Shown: positions 27,438 through 37,704, numbered from the stretch's first letter. The stretch: 64,000 nt of DNA from an uncultured Verrucomicrobiales bacterium (GCA_905478925.1 CAJQKQ010000015.1:1-64000); one strand, 5' to 3'. The notes: generated from the letters alone by a model not told the origin. Numbers and translations are program-made.

Positions 27438-28460
27438 TCACTCCGCCACCAGCTCCCGCACCAGCGCCGGACCCTGGTAAACGAAGGCGGTATAGATCTG
27501 AACCAGATCCGCTCCGGCCTTGAATTTTGCTTCCGCATCCGCTTTTGAGGAAATTCCACCCACCCCGATGATAGGGATTTTTCCCGAGAACTCGGAGGCG
27601 AAGGCCGAGAGCACCACATTGGATTTTTCGAAAACCGGTTTCCCGGAAAGTCCGCCCGCTTCGTTCGCCCAGGGATGATCTTTCACCGCCTCGCGATCTA
27701 GTGTGGTGTTGGTCGCGATCAGGCCGTCGAGCCCGCCGTCGAGGAAAGCTTTTGCGAGATCCGTCACCTGCTGCGGCTCCAGATCCGGGGCGACTTTGAA
27801 CAGAATCGGCACATGCTTGCCGTGTTTTGCCACGAGTTTTTCCTGGGAAGTCTTCAACAATTCCAGCAACCGCGCCGTGGCATCCGCCGCCTGCAGATCA
27901 CGCAGTCCCGGGGTGTTCGGAGAGGAAAGATTCACCGCGATGTAATCCGCCACCGGGTAGGCTTTTTCCAGGCAGGCGAGGTAGTCGTCCGCCGCATTTT
28001 CGTTTGGCGTGTCCTTGTTCTTGCCGATGTTGAAACCGATCGGGCCGGTGAAGGATTTGTGGGCGCGGACGTTTTCCACCCCCGCATCGATCCCGGGATT
28101 ATTAAAACCCATGCGGTTGATGATCGCCTCGTGCGGGATCAGTCGGAACAGGCGCGGCTTCGGGTTCCCCGCCTGTGGCCGCGGGGTGATCGTGCCGATC
28201 TCCACAAACCCGAATCCCAGCCGCCCGAGGGCGTCGATCGTATTGCCCTCCTTGTCCAAGCCCGCCGCGAGGCCGATCCGGTTGGGGAATTTCAGACCCA
28301 TCAACTCGATGGGCTCGCTCTCCGGAAACGGCTTGGAAAGCAATTCCAGCAGCCCGGTCTTCTCAGCAAATCTCAGCCCGGCCATGCTCGCATGATGCGC
28401 CACCTCTGCATCGAGGGAGAACAGGATTTTGCGGGCGAGTGGGTAGGCGGCGTCGATCAC
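27438..28460 (-). CDS. pyrD: Quinone-dependent dihydroorotate dehydrogenase
   Basis: 340 residues. The class 2 features are all present: the membrane-associating N-terminus, NRIGLAAGLDKEGNTIDALG, INRMGFNNPG, FNIGKNKDT and NLSSPNTPGLRDLQ, and a late IIGVGGISSKADAEAKFKAG for FMN phosphate binding. It oxidises dihydroorotate to orotate in pyrimidine synthesis and passes electrons to the quinone pool. No other pyr gene is adjacent. Confidence 0.96.
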   Translation of the reverse strand: MIDAAYPLARKILFSLDAEVAHHASMAGLRFAEKTGLLELLSKPFPESEPIELMGLKFPNRIGLAAGLDKEGNTIDALGRLGFGFVEIGTITPRPQAGNPKPRLFRLIPHEAIINRMGFNNPGIDAGVENVRAHKSFTGPIGFNIGKNKDTPNENAADDYLACLEKAYPVADYIAVNLSSPNTPGLRDLQAADATARLLELLKTSQEKLVAKHGKHVPILFKVAPDLEPQQVTDLAKAFLDGGLDGLIATNTTLDREAVKDHPWANEAGGLSGKPVFEKSNVVLSAFASEFSGKIPIIGVGGISSKADAEAKFKAGADLVQIYTAFVYQGPALVRELVAE

Positions 28461-28510
28461 GTGGCGATGCTGGCCGCTGCGTGAAAATTTTCAATGCAAA
28501 CGGGGAAAGG

Positions 28511-28627
28511 ATCGCGCAAAGCCGCGAAGGAAGAGGATTTTATAAGGAACGAAGGAATCATTGAGGCCATCTTCTTTTCCTGCCTCCTTCATTCCAGCCT
28601 TTGCGCCTCGGCGGCTTTGCGCGCGAT
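28511..28627. repeat. Imperfect inverted repeat of the CGCAAAGCCGC type
   Basis: ATCGCGCAAAGCCGCGAAGG at the left end faces ATCGCGCGCAAAGCCGCCGA (as complement of the right end, 28608-28627). The 117-bp unit contains a weak internal complementarity (AAGAGGAT with ATCTTCTT). It resembles the dispersed GCAAAGCCGC hairpins of this phylum but differs from the GGAGCGCGGC units. Confidence 0.55.
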
Positions 28628-28644
28628 ATTTCTGGAATGCCAGG

Positions 28645-29007
28645 TCAAGGGTGCCCTTTGTCGTATTCCTTGAGTCTTGTGTAAAAGTAAGGCCGGGTGT
28701 CGACGACCGCCCCATCGGCTTTGCGAATCTGGTAGGGCTTGCCGGAGAAAGAGGATTTCGAGGCGAGGCCGTCGATGAATTGCTCGGCGGTTTTGACGCG
28801 CCTCCCGGCCTTGCCGAGCTTCATACGCAAGTGGCTACCAGCCGCCTTGGTGTCGTATTCGGTGCCGTTGCGGATGAAGACCGCGCCTTTGAGCGACTCG
28901 ACGTTGCTGATGAGATGCTCAATGCGGGCATCCTGTTTCGCATCACGAGCGTGGGCCGCGATCGGGATCAGGCAAAGCAGCAGGGCGAGGATCATACGGA
29001 TTTTCAT
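28645..29007 (-). CDS. DUF5329-family secreted protein
   Basis: 120 residues from ATG 29007 (MKIRMILALLLCLIPIAAHA). After the signal peptide, IEHLISNVESLKGAVFIRNG and TAEQFIDGLASKSSFSGKPY match DUF5329. The family is periplasmic and uncharacterised. The frame is open back to 29067, without support. Confidence 0.8.
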   Translation of the reverse strand: MKIRMILALLLCLIPIAAHARDAKQDARIEHLISNVESLKGAVFIRNGTEYDTKAAGSHLRMKLGKAGRRVKTAEQFIDGLASKSSFSGKPYQIRKADGAVVDTRPYFYTRLKEYDKGHP

Positions 29008-29138
29008 GGGAAGAGGATATGGACGAACAACGATTCCACAAATGAAATCCTGGGTTCGCAGGAGCACGGCGAATATTTCTCGGGCTCCGTGGCGGTTGTC
29101 GTCGCGATTTAGAAATCGCTGTTCCTTTCCTGCAGGAA

Positions 29139-30386
29139 ATGACCTACCACCCTCGCGATATGCACAGCCGCCCGCCGAAAAAATTCGTCCCTACGCCTTT
29201 CGAATACCATCAGGAGATCGATCTGCGGATTGATTCGCTGACAAACCTCGGTGCCGGCGTCGGGCGGGTGGATGGCTGGGTGGTTTTCGTGCCGTATGCG
29301 CTCCCCGGGGAGTTGGTGCGGACGAGAATTTTCCGCAACGACAAGAACCACTCGCAGGGGGATCTGGTGGAGGTTTTGGAGAAATCGCCGGATCGGGTGG
29401 AGCCGGGTTGCCCGCTCTTCGGCGAGTGCGGGGGCTGCCAGTACCAGCACCTCTCCTATGACAAGCAACTGGCGTGGAAGACGCGGCAGATCAAGGAACT
29501 GCTGAAACACATGGCGAGCGAGGAGCGGGAGGTGAATCCCTGTGAAAGCACCGAACAGATCTGGAACTACCGATCAAAAATCACGCCACACTTCGAAAAG
29601 CCGATCGACGGGGTGGTGAAGGAGATCGGTTTCCTGAAAGTCGGGCGGCGCAACGATTTACTCGATATAACAAACTGCCCGATCGCGATGAAGGAGATCA
29701 ACGAGGCGCTGCCGGAGGTGCATGCCGATGTCCGGGCGAACGGGCGGCAGTTCAAACGTGGGGCGACGATCCTGCTGCGAGCAACGGAGGGACGAGTGGA
29801 GCGGAACCCGAAGGCGATCGCCCGCGAAGAGGTCGGTGGGGTGAAGTTCGACTTCGTTGCAGGAGAGTTTTTCCAAAACAATCCCTTCATATTGCCGAAG
29901 TTTACGGAATACGTGGCCGAAAAGGCACTGGCTGGCGGAGCGAAATACCTCGTGGACGCGTATTGTGGGGCCGGACTGTTCGGGCTTTGCCTGGCAGAGC
30001 GTTTCACAAAGGTGATGGGTGTGGAGGTGAACGAGGCGGGCGCGAAGTGGGCGGCGAACAATGTTTCCCTGAACGGTTTCGACAATGTCAGCATCCTTCA
30101 GGCGGATGCGGAGGCGATTTTTGAGAAAATCGATACCCCGGCTGAGCAAACGGCGGTGGTGATCGATCCGCCGCGAAAAGGCTGCACGCCGGAATTCCTC
30201 GCACAGTTGGTGGAATACGCACCGGAGCGGGTGGTCTACGTCTCCTGCGATCCGGCGACGCAAGTACGTGATTACAAGATACTAAGGGAATCCGGATACG
30301 TGCTGGAGGAGGTGCAACCCTTCGACCTTTTCCCCCACACCCGCCATGTGGAGTGCGTAATGGTGCTGGTGAAAGGCCTGATTTGA
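29139..30386 (+). CDS. rlmD: 23S rRNA (uracil-5-)-methyltransferase, RlmD/RumA type
   Basis: 415 residues; start at ATG 29139, with ATG 29160 as alternative. A TRAM domain (about 22-85) is followed by the iron-sulfur cysteines in CPLFGECGGCQYQH, an N-terminal substrate-binding part and a Rossmann methyltransferase (VDAYCGAGLFGLCLAERF). VVIDPPRKGC and the nucleophile region VYVSCDPATQVRD are intact. It methylates C5 of a uracil in rRNA; whether this is the RlmD or RlmC position cannot be told from sequence. Confidence 0.9.
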   Translation: MTYHPRDMHSRPPKKFVPTPFEYHQEIDLRIDSLTNLGAGVGRVDGWVVFVPYALPGELVRTRIFRNDKNHSQGDLVEVLEKSPDRVEPGCPLFGECGGCQYQHLSYDKQLAWKTRQIKELLKHMASEEREVNPCESTEQIWNYRSKITPHFEKPIDGVVKEIGFLKVGRRNDLLDITNCPIAMKEINEALPEVHADVRANGRQFKRGATILLRATEGRVERNPKAIAREEVGGVKFDFVAGEFFQNNPFILPKFTEYVAEKALAGGAKYLVDAYCGAGLFGLCLAERFTKVMGVEVNEAGAKWAANNVSLNGFDNVSILQADAEAIFEKIDTPAEQTAVVIDPPRKGCTPEFLAQLVEYAPERVVYVSCDPATQVRDYKILRESGYVLEEVQPFDLFPHTRHVECVMVLVKGLI

Positions 30387-30448
30387 CATTGTGATGACTC
30401 CGGCTTGATTTTCCATCCACTCATACTTAGCCTGCGACCTCGAATCCT

Positions 30449-33400
30449 ATGAAGAAATCCCAAGATCCCCGGCGCGCCATTTTTTTCACGGCGGCCTTCG
30501 TTTTGCTCATTTGCGGAATCATCCTCACCGGAGTGGCCCTGAACAAGCGCCAAGCGGCCAAAACCGCAAGCATCGCAAATGAGGAACGCAACGCCGCCAC
30601 TGCAACAGAAGGGAACGGAGCGGCCGCCGCAGAGCTCCGCCGGGAACGCGAGGATGAGGCGATCACTTACGAATCCCAGAACGGCGACGAAAAGCTGAAG
30701 CTCATCATGAACAGGATCGTCACCCGCAATGTGGATGGCTTGGACAAAATCGTGCAGCTCAACCCGCCCGCTACTGCGGCAACCCTGCGCAAACGCCTTT
30801 CGGAGCACGAAGCGCCACTCGGCGTATACCCGCTCGCCTATGACGAGAGTGACAGCTTCGACGGATTGCGCATCATCACTTCGCAAATCCGCGCCAAGAT
30901 GCCCCGGGAGGATGCGGAAAAGCTCGCACGGAGTAAGAGCCTGAGTATCGTCGATTTCCCGGATTACGCACCGGAATGGGTGATTTTCGCGGCCGCAGAT
31001 CCCTTCGATGCCATGGACAAGATCGCCTCCATCAGGGGTGAATCGTCGGTGCAGTCGGCGGACGTTCTCACCGGCAGACGCCCCGTCCCGATGGAGATGC
31101 CAAACGATACGCTGATCGGAGACCAATGGCACCTTAAAGCATCCGGCACGGCACTGCCCGGCACCGACATGAATGTGGAAGATGCATGGAACTACGGCGG
31201 GGTGGGCGGCGTGCTCGGGCGTGGAATCAGGATCGGCATCGTCGACAGCGGGATCAATACGGCTCACCCGGATTTCGTCGGCAACTACGACAACACGATC
31301 GATAAAGACTTCATCACCGGAGACAACAACCCCGATGCACCAGCGGGCAGCGATGAGGACCACGGCACAGCCGTTGGTGGCGTAGCGGGCGCCCGCGGCA
31401 ACAACGATCTCGGCGTATCGGGCTCCGCACCGGAGGCAATCCTCGTCGGCGAGAGGTTGATCGTGGGTGCTTTCACCACAGACAAGCAGAACGCGGATGC
31501 ACTCGCCCACCGCGTGGATGTGATCGAGATCAAGAACAACAGCTGGGGCTACGGCGGATCACTCTACAAGACCGATCCGCTCCTTGAGGCGGCACTCAGG
31601 AATTCCTGTGAAAGCGGTCGTGACGGAAAGGGAACGATCTTCACCTTCGCCGCCGGAAACGACGGTGATGTCGAGGACAGCGCGAACTACAGCGAACTCA
31701 CCAGTTCAATCTACACCATGGTTGTCGGCGCTACGAACTCACAGCACGTCCGCGCGTTTTACTCGGAGCCGGGGGCAAACCTAGTTATCACAGCACCATC
31801 AGGCCGCGGCGGCGGTGATCCTCCTGGCACTTTGGGTATCACCACTGCAGACCGCACCGGCGAAGACGGTTACAACGGTTCAACCGGAACCGAAGGTGAT
31901 TACACAGATACTTTTAACGGAACCTCGTCCTCCTGCCCTGCCGTTTCCGGTGTGATTGCTTTGGTGCTTGAGAAAAACCCGGATCTCGGCTGGCGGGACG
32001 TACATGAAATCTTGATCCGAACGGCCGTGAAGTTCAATCCGACAGAACCCGGCTGGCTGACAAACGCGGCCGGCCTGCATTTCAACAACGACTACGGTGC
32101 GGGGCTCATCGATGCCACAGCGGCCGTCAACCTCGCCGCGACATGGACAAACCTCGATCCCCAAATCTCCGTAAAATCGACCAAGACCGGCCTCGGGCTG
32201 TCCATCCCGAACAACTCCTCGGCCGGTCGCACCCTGCTGTTTCCCCTCCCCTCCTCCAACATCACCACCGAGCACGTGACGGTGAGGCTCACGGTGAACC
32301 ACAGCGCGCGGGGTGACCTCGAAATCTCCCTAACTTCTCCGTCGGGCACGCAAAGCAAGCTCGCCTTCGTCCGCAACGACCTTGGCAACGACTACAACGA
32401 CTACACCTTCAGCACAGTCCAGAACTGGGGCGAGGATTCAAACGGCGTGTGGACGCTCAAAATCGCAGACCGGAAAAGCACATCAAACACGACCGGCGGC
32501 ACGGTGAACGCCGCCGAGATCACCATCTACGGCGCAGCGTCGCCACCGGTGAACCCCGCGCCCATCGTCCAGATCACCAGCCCGCAGAGCGGCGCGATCT
32601 TCAGCCCCGGGGTGGGCTTCACGGTCGACGTCAGCGCCCAGGATTTCGACATCGACGGAATTGAGGATGAGGTCACCAAAGTGGATCTCTACGAAAACGA
32701 CATACTCATCGATACCGTCACCACCGCACCATACAGCTTCGCCCTCAACCCCGCGAACGACCTATACACCTACGTCGCAAAAGCGACCGACCCCGACGGC
32801 CTAGAAGGCGAATCCCTGCCGGTTTTCGTGACCGTGAAAAATCAGACCCCGGTGATCGCCTCGGTAACGCTCAACGCCGCGAGCCAAGCCTACGATGACC
32901 TGCCGCTCAGCGTCACAGCCGTCGACGCCACGGATCCGGAAAACGATACGATCACGCTGATCTACAAATGGGAGTTCAGCACGGATGAGGAGAATTACAC
33001 GGATTCCGGCGTGACCACCGCCAGCCTGCCGGTGAACTTGCAGAATAGCGGCAAGCTATGGCGCTGCACAATCACCGCCACCGACGGCATGACAACCAGC
33101 GCACCGTTTGTCACCGGCACGGTCAACCTTCTGGATCGTCCGCGTTCCTCTGCGGTCCGCCCAGGCGGCACCTACACCTACCAGAGCGGCCTTGTGCTCA
33201 AGGGCGATACGCTTGTGATCAACAGGCAAGCCATCATCCAGGAGTTCAGCCAGGGTCCGGGTGGTGGCACTTCGGAATGGATCGAAATCCTGACGCTGGA
33301 AGAAGGCAGCCTTGCCGGATGGACGCTGGCAGACAACGGCGGCAACTCCCTGGTGTTCGCTGCGGATCCATGGTCCGTAGTTCCCGCAGGCACACTGATC

Positions 33401-35374
33401 ATCATTTACAACGGGCTCGTAGACAAGGATGGCCTCCTCCCCGCCGACAACACTGACTTTTCAGACGGCTCCGTGGTCATTTCCAGCACCAACGAAACCC
33501 ACTTCACCGCAGCTTCGGCATGGCCGACGTTGGACAACCTCGGGGACTCGATTTTCCTAAGAGACGGCATCGGCGCCAGCGTCCATGAGCTTGCATATGG
33601 CAACTCCCTATTCGCATCACCAAACGTAGGCCGGGTCGGCGCGAGCCAGGCGGCCTACTTCGCCGGCCAATCGGATGCCGGGGCAAGCCTGGCCAACGAG
33701 TGGCTCGTCACCAGCGGATCCTCTGCGAGAACCGCCGCCTTCACCGCAGCGCTCAGCCCACCCTCGACAAACAGTATTTTCCCCGCCGCGGTCTTTACCA
33801 ACGGGCGTTACGTTCAGGATTTCGGCAACGTCCCCGGGGCGTCAGGCACGCTTTTCCCAACTGGCTGGTCGTCCTATTCAGTGGACCTCGGCACGACCCA
33901 GACCACGAACTATGACGAAATGTTGCTCCTCTCTGACGGAACCAGGGTAGGCTCAGCCTTCAACTTCGGCTCCCGCATCGGGATGCTCGCCGGCTCTATC
34001 TCCGGGGGCACCACCCGCTTCGATCCAGGCTTCATCGCGCTCGCGCTCGACAACACCCGCGGCCTGACCGGCCTGCAGATCAGCTACGATATCATCAAGA
34101 TTGCGGAGCAGCAAAAATCGATGACGATGAACCTGGAGTACACCACCGGCAACCCCGGCAACACCAGCACCACATGGAACCCCGTATCGGGCGCCGCCTA
34201 CAACTCCGATACTTCGCCGACGGGCACCGTGATCAGGCTCAACAATGTGCCCTTACCAACGATTTTCGAGGATCGCGAATCACCCATCTATCTCCGCTGG
34301 TACTATCACACGGCTATAAATAACCAGAAATCCGGCCAGCCGGATGCACTCGCGATCGACGGCCTCATCATCTCTTCGGACTCCTCGCCGAACATCTTCC
34401 TGACCCTCGGGCTCGATCCCGACACGTTCTCGGAAGCGGATGGAGAAAATGCATCCGTCGGAAGCGTGACGATCAGCCAGGCGGTTTCCTATGACCTATC
34501 AGTGAATATCTCCTCGTCCGACATCACCGAGGCAGCCGTCCCGGCATTTGTGGTGATTCCGGCAGGCGAGCTCTCCACGACATTCCCAATCAGGGCCGTC
34601 GATGACATCATCTCGGACGGCGTGCAGAGCTCTACGATCACCCTCTCCGCCACGGATTTCCTGAACGTCTCGAAGGTTCTCACCATCACCGACGATGAGC
34701 CCATCCTCATCGGTGTCACCCCAGGTCTTCCAAACAACCCCGGCAACGGGAACTTCGTCGACCGCCTCCGCATCGGTAAGATCTACGAGGCTCCCGCCTA
34801 CTTCGTCGCCGCCGAAACGCCTCTTCCGGACGGCCTCTTCATCGACAGTGAGACCGGCCTGATTTCCGGAACAGTTTCTCCGACGGCCACCCTCGGAGAA
34901 TACACCGTGATCATCGAAATCAGGAACGTGCTCGGCGGGTTCTCCTCCCAGACCATTGTCATCGAGGTTTCCGACACCGTCTTCAGCAGCTATTCGCAGT
35001 GGATCGACCAATTCGCCAATATTGACAAATCAGTCACCGGCAACACAGATCTCGACGATTTGCCGAACCTTGTCGAATACGTCCTCAACAGCCGCCCCGA
35101 TCATTTTGAGCAGCCCTCACCCGTTACCAGCTCGTACACGCCAGCAGCGATGTCGATCACGTATACGCGATCAAAGGATGTCAACGATGTGTCGCTCGTC
35201 GCCGAATGGTCCCCAACCATGGCAGAGGGCTCCTGGGAAACCGAAGGCGTCCTCAACGAACTGCTGGTTGACGGGATCGATACCCAGACGATCCGCTCTT
35301 CGGTTACCATCGACCCGCTTCATCCGGCGCGCTTCATGCGGCTTAAAGCTGTCGGCCCGCCGCCACCGGAATAG
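30449..35374 (+). CDS. Large multidomain S8 (subtilisin-like) serine protease
   Basis: 1641 residues. An N-terminal membrane helix (about 10-32) anchors it or serves as a signal. The S8 domain has Asp266 in IVDSG, His305 in DHGTAVGG and Ser493 in GTSSSCPAVSG. A proprotein-convertase P domain (about 575-700) follows, then Ig/cadherin-like modules, a lamin-tail-type segment (SEWIEILTLEEGSLAGWTL, about 945-1010), a Calx-beta-like segment near 1310-1400, and a putative-Ig segment near 1430-1510. The end (QWIDQF...LDDLPNLVEYVL) is a verrucomicrobial C-terminal module. It probably degrades extracellular protein. Confidence 0.92.
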   Translation: MKKSQDPRRAIFFTAAFVLLICGIILTGVALNKRQAAKTASIANEERNAATATEGNGAAAAELRREREDEAITYESQNGDEKLKLIMNRIVTRNVDGLDKIVQLNPPATAATLRKRLSEHEAPLGVYPLAYDESDSFDGLRIITSQIRAKMPREDAEKLARSKSLSIVDFPDYAPEWVIFAAADPFDAMDKIASIRGESSVQSADVLTGRRPVPMEMPNDTLIGDQWHLKASGTALPGTDMNVEDAWNYGGVGGVLGRGIRIGIVDSGINTAHPDFVGNYDNTIDKDFITGDNNPDAPAGSDEDHGTAVGGVAGARGNNDLGVSGSAPEAILVGERLIVGAFTTDKQNADALAHRVDVIEIKNNSWGYGGSLYKTDPLLEAALRNSCESGRDGKGTIFTFAAGNDGDVEDSANYSELTSSIYTMVVGATNSQHVRAFYSEPGANLVITAPSGRGGGDPPGTLGITTADRTGEDGYNGSTGTEGDYTDTFNGTSSSCPAVSGVIALVLEKNPDLGWRDVHEILIRTAVKFNPTEPGWLTNAAGLHFNNDYGAGLIDATAAVNLAATWTNLDPQISVKSTKTGLGLSIPNNSSAGRTLLFPLPSSNITTEHVTVRLTVNHSARGDLEISLTSPSGTQSKLAFVRNDLGNDYNDYTFSTVQNWGEDSNGVWTLKIADRKSTSNTTGGTVNAAEITIYGAASPPVNPAPIVQITSPQSGAIFSPGVGFTVDVSAQDFDIDGIEDEVTKVDLYENDILIDTVTTAPYSFALNPANDLYTYVAKATDPDGLEGESLPVFVTVKNQTPVIASVTLNAASQAYDDLPLSVTAVDATDPENDTITLIYKWEFSTDEENYTDSGVTTASLPVNLQNSGKLWRCTITATDGMTTSAPFVTGTVNLLDRPRSSAVRPGGTYTYQSGLVLKGDTLVINRQAIIQEFSQGPGGGTSEWIEILTLEEGSLAGWTLADNGGNSLVFAADPWSVVPAGTLIIIYNGLVDKDGLLPADNTDFSDGSVVISSTNETHFTAASAWPTLDNLGDSIFLRDGIGASVHELAYGNSLFASPNVGRVGASQAAYFAGQSDAGASLANEWLVTSGSSARTAAFTAALSPPSTNSIFPAAVFTNGRYVQDFGNVPGASGTLFPTGWSSYSVDLGTTQTTNYDEMLLLSDGTRVGSAFNFGSRIGMLAGSISGGTTRFDPGFIALALDNTRGLTGLQISYDIIKIAEQQKSMTMNLEYTTGNPGNTSTTWNPVSGAAYNSDTSPTGTVIRLNNVPLPTIFEDRESPIYLRWYYHTAINNQKSGQPDALAIDGLIISSDSSPNIFLTLGLDPDTFSEADGENASVGSVTISQAVSYDLSVNISSSDITEAAVPAFVVIPAGELSTTFPIRAVDDIISDGVQSSTITLSATDFLNVSKVLTITDDEPILIGVTPGLPNNPGNGNFVDRLRIGKIYEAPAYFVAAETPLPDGLFIDSETGLISGTVSPTATLGEYTVIIEIRNVLGGFSSQTIVIEVSDTVFSSYSQWIDQFANIDKSVTGNTDLDDLPNLVEYVLNSRPDHFEQPSPVTSSYTPAAMSITYTRSKDVNDVSLVAEWSPTMAEGSWETEGVLNELLVDGIDTQTIRSSVTIDPLHPARFMRLKAVGPPPPE

Positions 35375-35386
35375 CGGATCTTGCCT

Positions 35387-35472
35387 GCCGGGTCTGATTT
35401 TCCGAAAGTCCAGAGCCCGGCGGACAGTATACCTGTCCACACGGAGTTCATCGCAGATTCTGGCGATGAACT
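35387..35472 (+). terminator. Three consecutive hairpins after the protease gene
   Basis: GCCGGGTCTG/CAGAGCCCGGC (35387-35421, one bulge), GGACAG/CTGTCC (35422-35438) and AGTTCATCGC/GCGATGAACT (35445-35472) follow one another between the protease stop and feoA. The first is a plausible terminator without a T-run. The third is a perfect 10-bp stem and could also belong to the feoA leader. No Fur box is recognised. Confidence 0.5.
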
Positions 35473-35548
35473 GCCCCGCGCTTGAAAGAGCCACAATCCT
35501 TCTATTTTCCTATTGCAAACCAGTCTCAATTAGCTGAGCATTTCCCCG

Positions 35549-35803
35549 ATGACACCATCCTCCACAACCAACCGCTCGGCGCAAAGCCCGGTGACCTTGA
35601 ACCAGGTCGGAGTCAATTGTGATGTGCGCATCAGCAGCCTCAACGGTCCGGCCTGCGAGCGCCTCCGGGATCTCGGCTTCTGCGAGCAGATGCAACTGCG
35701 TAAAATTTCCAACGGCCGCAACCTTATCTGCACCGTTTGCGGCGCAAAAATGGCGATCAGCCGCGATTTGGCCGAGCAGGTTCTTGTTTCCCCGATCCGC
35801 TGA
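35549..35803 (+). CDS. feoA: FeoA-family protein
   Basis: 84 residues. The SH3-like FeoA fold is indicated by VRISSLNGPACERLRDLGF, then KISNGRNLICTVCGAKMAIS. FeoA binds FeoB and supports ferrous iron uptake. The start is 8 bases before feoB (35812), in the same direction. Two cysteines (CTVC) in the last strand are unusual and could be a metal or redox site. Confidence 0.88.
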   Translation: MTPSSTTNRSAQSPVTLNQVGVNCDVRISSLNGPACERLRDLGFCEQMQLRKISNGRNLICTVCGAKMAISRDLAEQVLVSPIR

Positions 35804-35811
35804 ACCCGCTC

Positions 35812-37704
35812 ATGTCCACCGTGCCTGAGGTTCCGCCCACTGTCGCACTCGTCGGTAATCCCAACTCCGGGAAGTCCACAATTTTCAACGCCCTGACCGG
35901 CAAGAACCAGCGCGTGGGTAACTTCGCAGGGGTCACCGTCGAGGTGAAGGTCGGCGAAACCTACAACCCCCACGGCAAGAAGCTCCATGTGCTCGACCTG
36001 CCCGGTTGCTACTCGCTCCGGGCGAACTCCCCGGACGAGAAAATCGCCCTCGAAGCACTGACGGGCCAGCTTCCCAAAACCGCAAAACCCGATCTCGTCG
36101 TCTGCGTCGTCGATGCCTCAAACCTCGAGCGCCACCTCCAACTCGCACTTCAGGTCATCGAGCTCGGCCTGCCCTGCGTGCTCGCCCTCAACATGGTCGA
36201 CGTCGCGGAAAAGAGCGGCCTTCGCCTGGATCCTGCGAAACTTTCCGAAGAACTCGGCATCCCCGTCGTCCCCATGCAGGCGAAAGCCGGAAAAGGCATC
36301 ACCGACCTGAAACAGGCGCTCCGCCATCCGTTCCCGCCGGTCTCCGAGGCCACATGGCTGGCCAACGCGGAGAGTGACGAAAACGACCGCCGCGATTTCA
36401 TCGCAAGGCTTTGTGAACTCGCCGCCCGCCGGCCCGATTCCCAGCAGCGCACCCTTTCCGACAAGCTCGACTCGTTTCTTCTGCATCCCTTCTTCGGTTG
36501 GGTGGCATTGGTTGCGGTGATGTTTTGCGTATTCTGGGCCATCTTCTCCTTCGCTTCTATCCCGATGGATCTGATCGACGGCGCACTCGGCGGCTTCGGC
36601 GGTTGGGTGGAGTCCCTGATGCAGCCCGGCGATTTCCGCTCGCTGCTGGTGGACGGTATCATCGCCGGAGTGGGTGGCGTGCTGGTTTTCCTCCCGCAGA
36701 TTATCCTGCTTTTCCTTTTCATCGGCCTGCTGGAAAGCTCCGGTTACATGTCTCGCGCGGCTTTCCTAATGGACGGGGTGATGGCCAAGGCCGGCCTCAG
36801 CGGAAAGTCTTTCCTGCCCCTCTTCAGCTCTTTCGCCTGCGCCATTCCCGGCGTGATGGCCACCCGCACCATCGATTCCGCAAAAGAGCGCCTGGTGACC
36901 ATTTTCGTCGCCCCCTGGATGAGCTGCTCGGCACGGCTGCCCGTGTATTTTCTCGTCGTCCCCCTGATACTCGGGGAAAAAGAAGGCTCGTGGAAACAGG
37001 CGCTCATCCTCTTCGGAATCTACGTGCTGGGCACTGTCACGGCATTCGTCGTCGCCCGTGTTCTGCGCGGCAGGCTCGGCCCCGAGGCAACGACCAGCCA
37101 CTTCATGCTGGAGCTGCCTTCCTACCGGATGCCGCAGTGGGGCTATATCCTCCGCCATGTCCTCGACCGCGGCTGGGCCTTCGTCCGCAAGGCGGGAACC
37201 GTCATCCTCGGGCTCTCCATCCTGCTCTGGGCGCTGGTAACCTATCCGAAATCCGACTCCGAGGATCCGGGAGAAGCCCTCGCTCACAGCGCCATGGGTC
37301 GCATCGGCGAAGTGATCGAACCCGTCGTCAAGCCCCTCGGCTTCGATGGCCGCACCGGCACCGCCATCCTCACCTCCTTCGCCGCCCGCGAGGTTTTCGT
37401 ATCCTCGATCGGCATCATCTTCAGCGTCGAGGAAACCGATGACGACGTCGAAACCCGCTCCCTGATCCGCGATAAGATCTCCAAAGCCACCTGGCCCGAC
37501 GGCAGGCCGCTCTTCACCCCGCTGACCATGGTCTCGCTGCTGGTCTTCTTCATCTACGCGCTCCAATGCCTACCCACTACCGCCGTAGTGGCAAGGGAGG
37601 CCGGCTCATGGAAATGGGCCATCGGCCAGTTCGTGTTCATGTCCGGCTTCGCCTACCTCGCCTCACTCATCGTCTTCCAGGTAGGTCGCCTGATGGGCTT
37701 CTGA
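35812..37704 (+). CDS. feoB: Ferrous iron transporter FeoB
   Basis: 630 residues from ATG 35812. The N-terminal G domain has GNPNSGKST, DLPGCYSL and NMVD (the NKxD variant). The membrane part contains the two gate repeats, with LLESSGYMSRAAFLMDG, FSSFACAIPGVMATRTI and PWMSCSARLPVY. It imports Fe(II) across the inner membrane using GTP hydrolysis. The frame is open to 35737, where it overlaps feoA, but the family start is at 35812. The product is on the short side because the C-terminus is compact. Confidence 0.95.
   Translation: MSTVPEVPPTVALVGNPNSGKSTIFNALTGKNQRVGNFAGVTVEVKVGETYNPHGKKLHVLDLPGCYSLRANSPDEKIALEALTGQLPKTAKPDLVVCVVDASNLERHLQLALQVIELGLPCVLALNMVDVAEKSGLRLDPAKLSEELGIPVVPMQAKAGKGITDLKQALRHPFPPVSEATWLANAESDENDRRDFIARLCELAARRPDSQQRTLSDKLDSFLLHPFFGWVALVAVMFCVFWAIFSFASIPMDLIDGALGGFGGWVESLMQPGDFRSLLVDGIIAGVGGVLVFLPQIILLFLFIGLLESSGYMSRAAFLMDGVMAKAGLSGKSFLPLFSSFACAIPGVMATRTIDSAKERLVTIFVAPWMSCSARLPVYFLVVPLILGEKEGSWKQALILFGIYVLGTVTAFVVARVLRGRLGPEATTSHFMLELPSYRMPQWGYILRHVLDRGWAFVRKAGTVILGLSILLWALVTYPKSDSEDPGEALAHSAMGRIGEVIEPVVKPLGFDGRTGTAILTSFAAREVFVSSIGIIFSVEETDDDVETRSLIRDKISKATWPDGRPLFTPLTMVSLLVFFIYALQCLPTTAVVAREAGSWKWAIGQFVFMSGFAYLASLIVFQVGRLMGF

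Noticed and set aside
30272..31510. 412-codon open frame on the minus strand
   Set aside because: Antisense of the protease and methyltransferase genes.
35473..35548. Fur box before feoA
   Set aside because: No recognisable GATAAT repeats; only a weak CTCA/TGAG palindrome.
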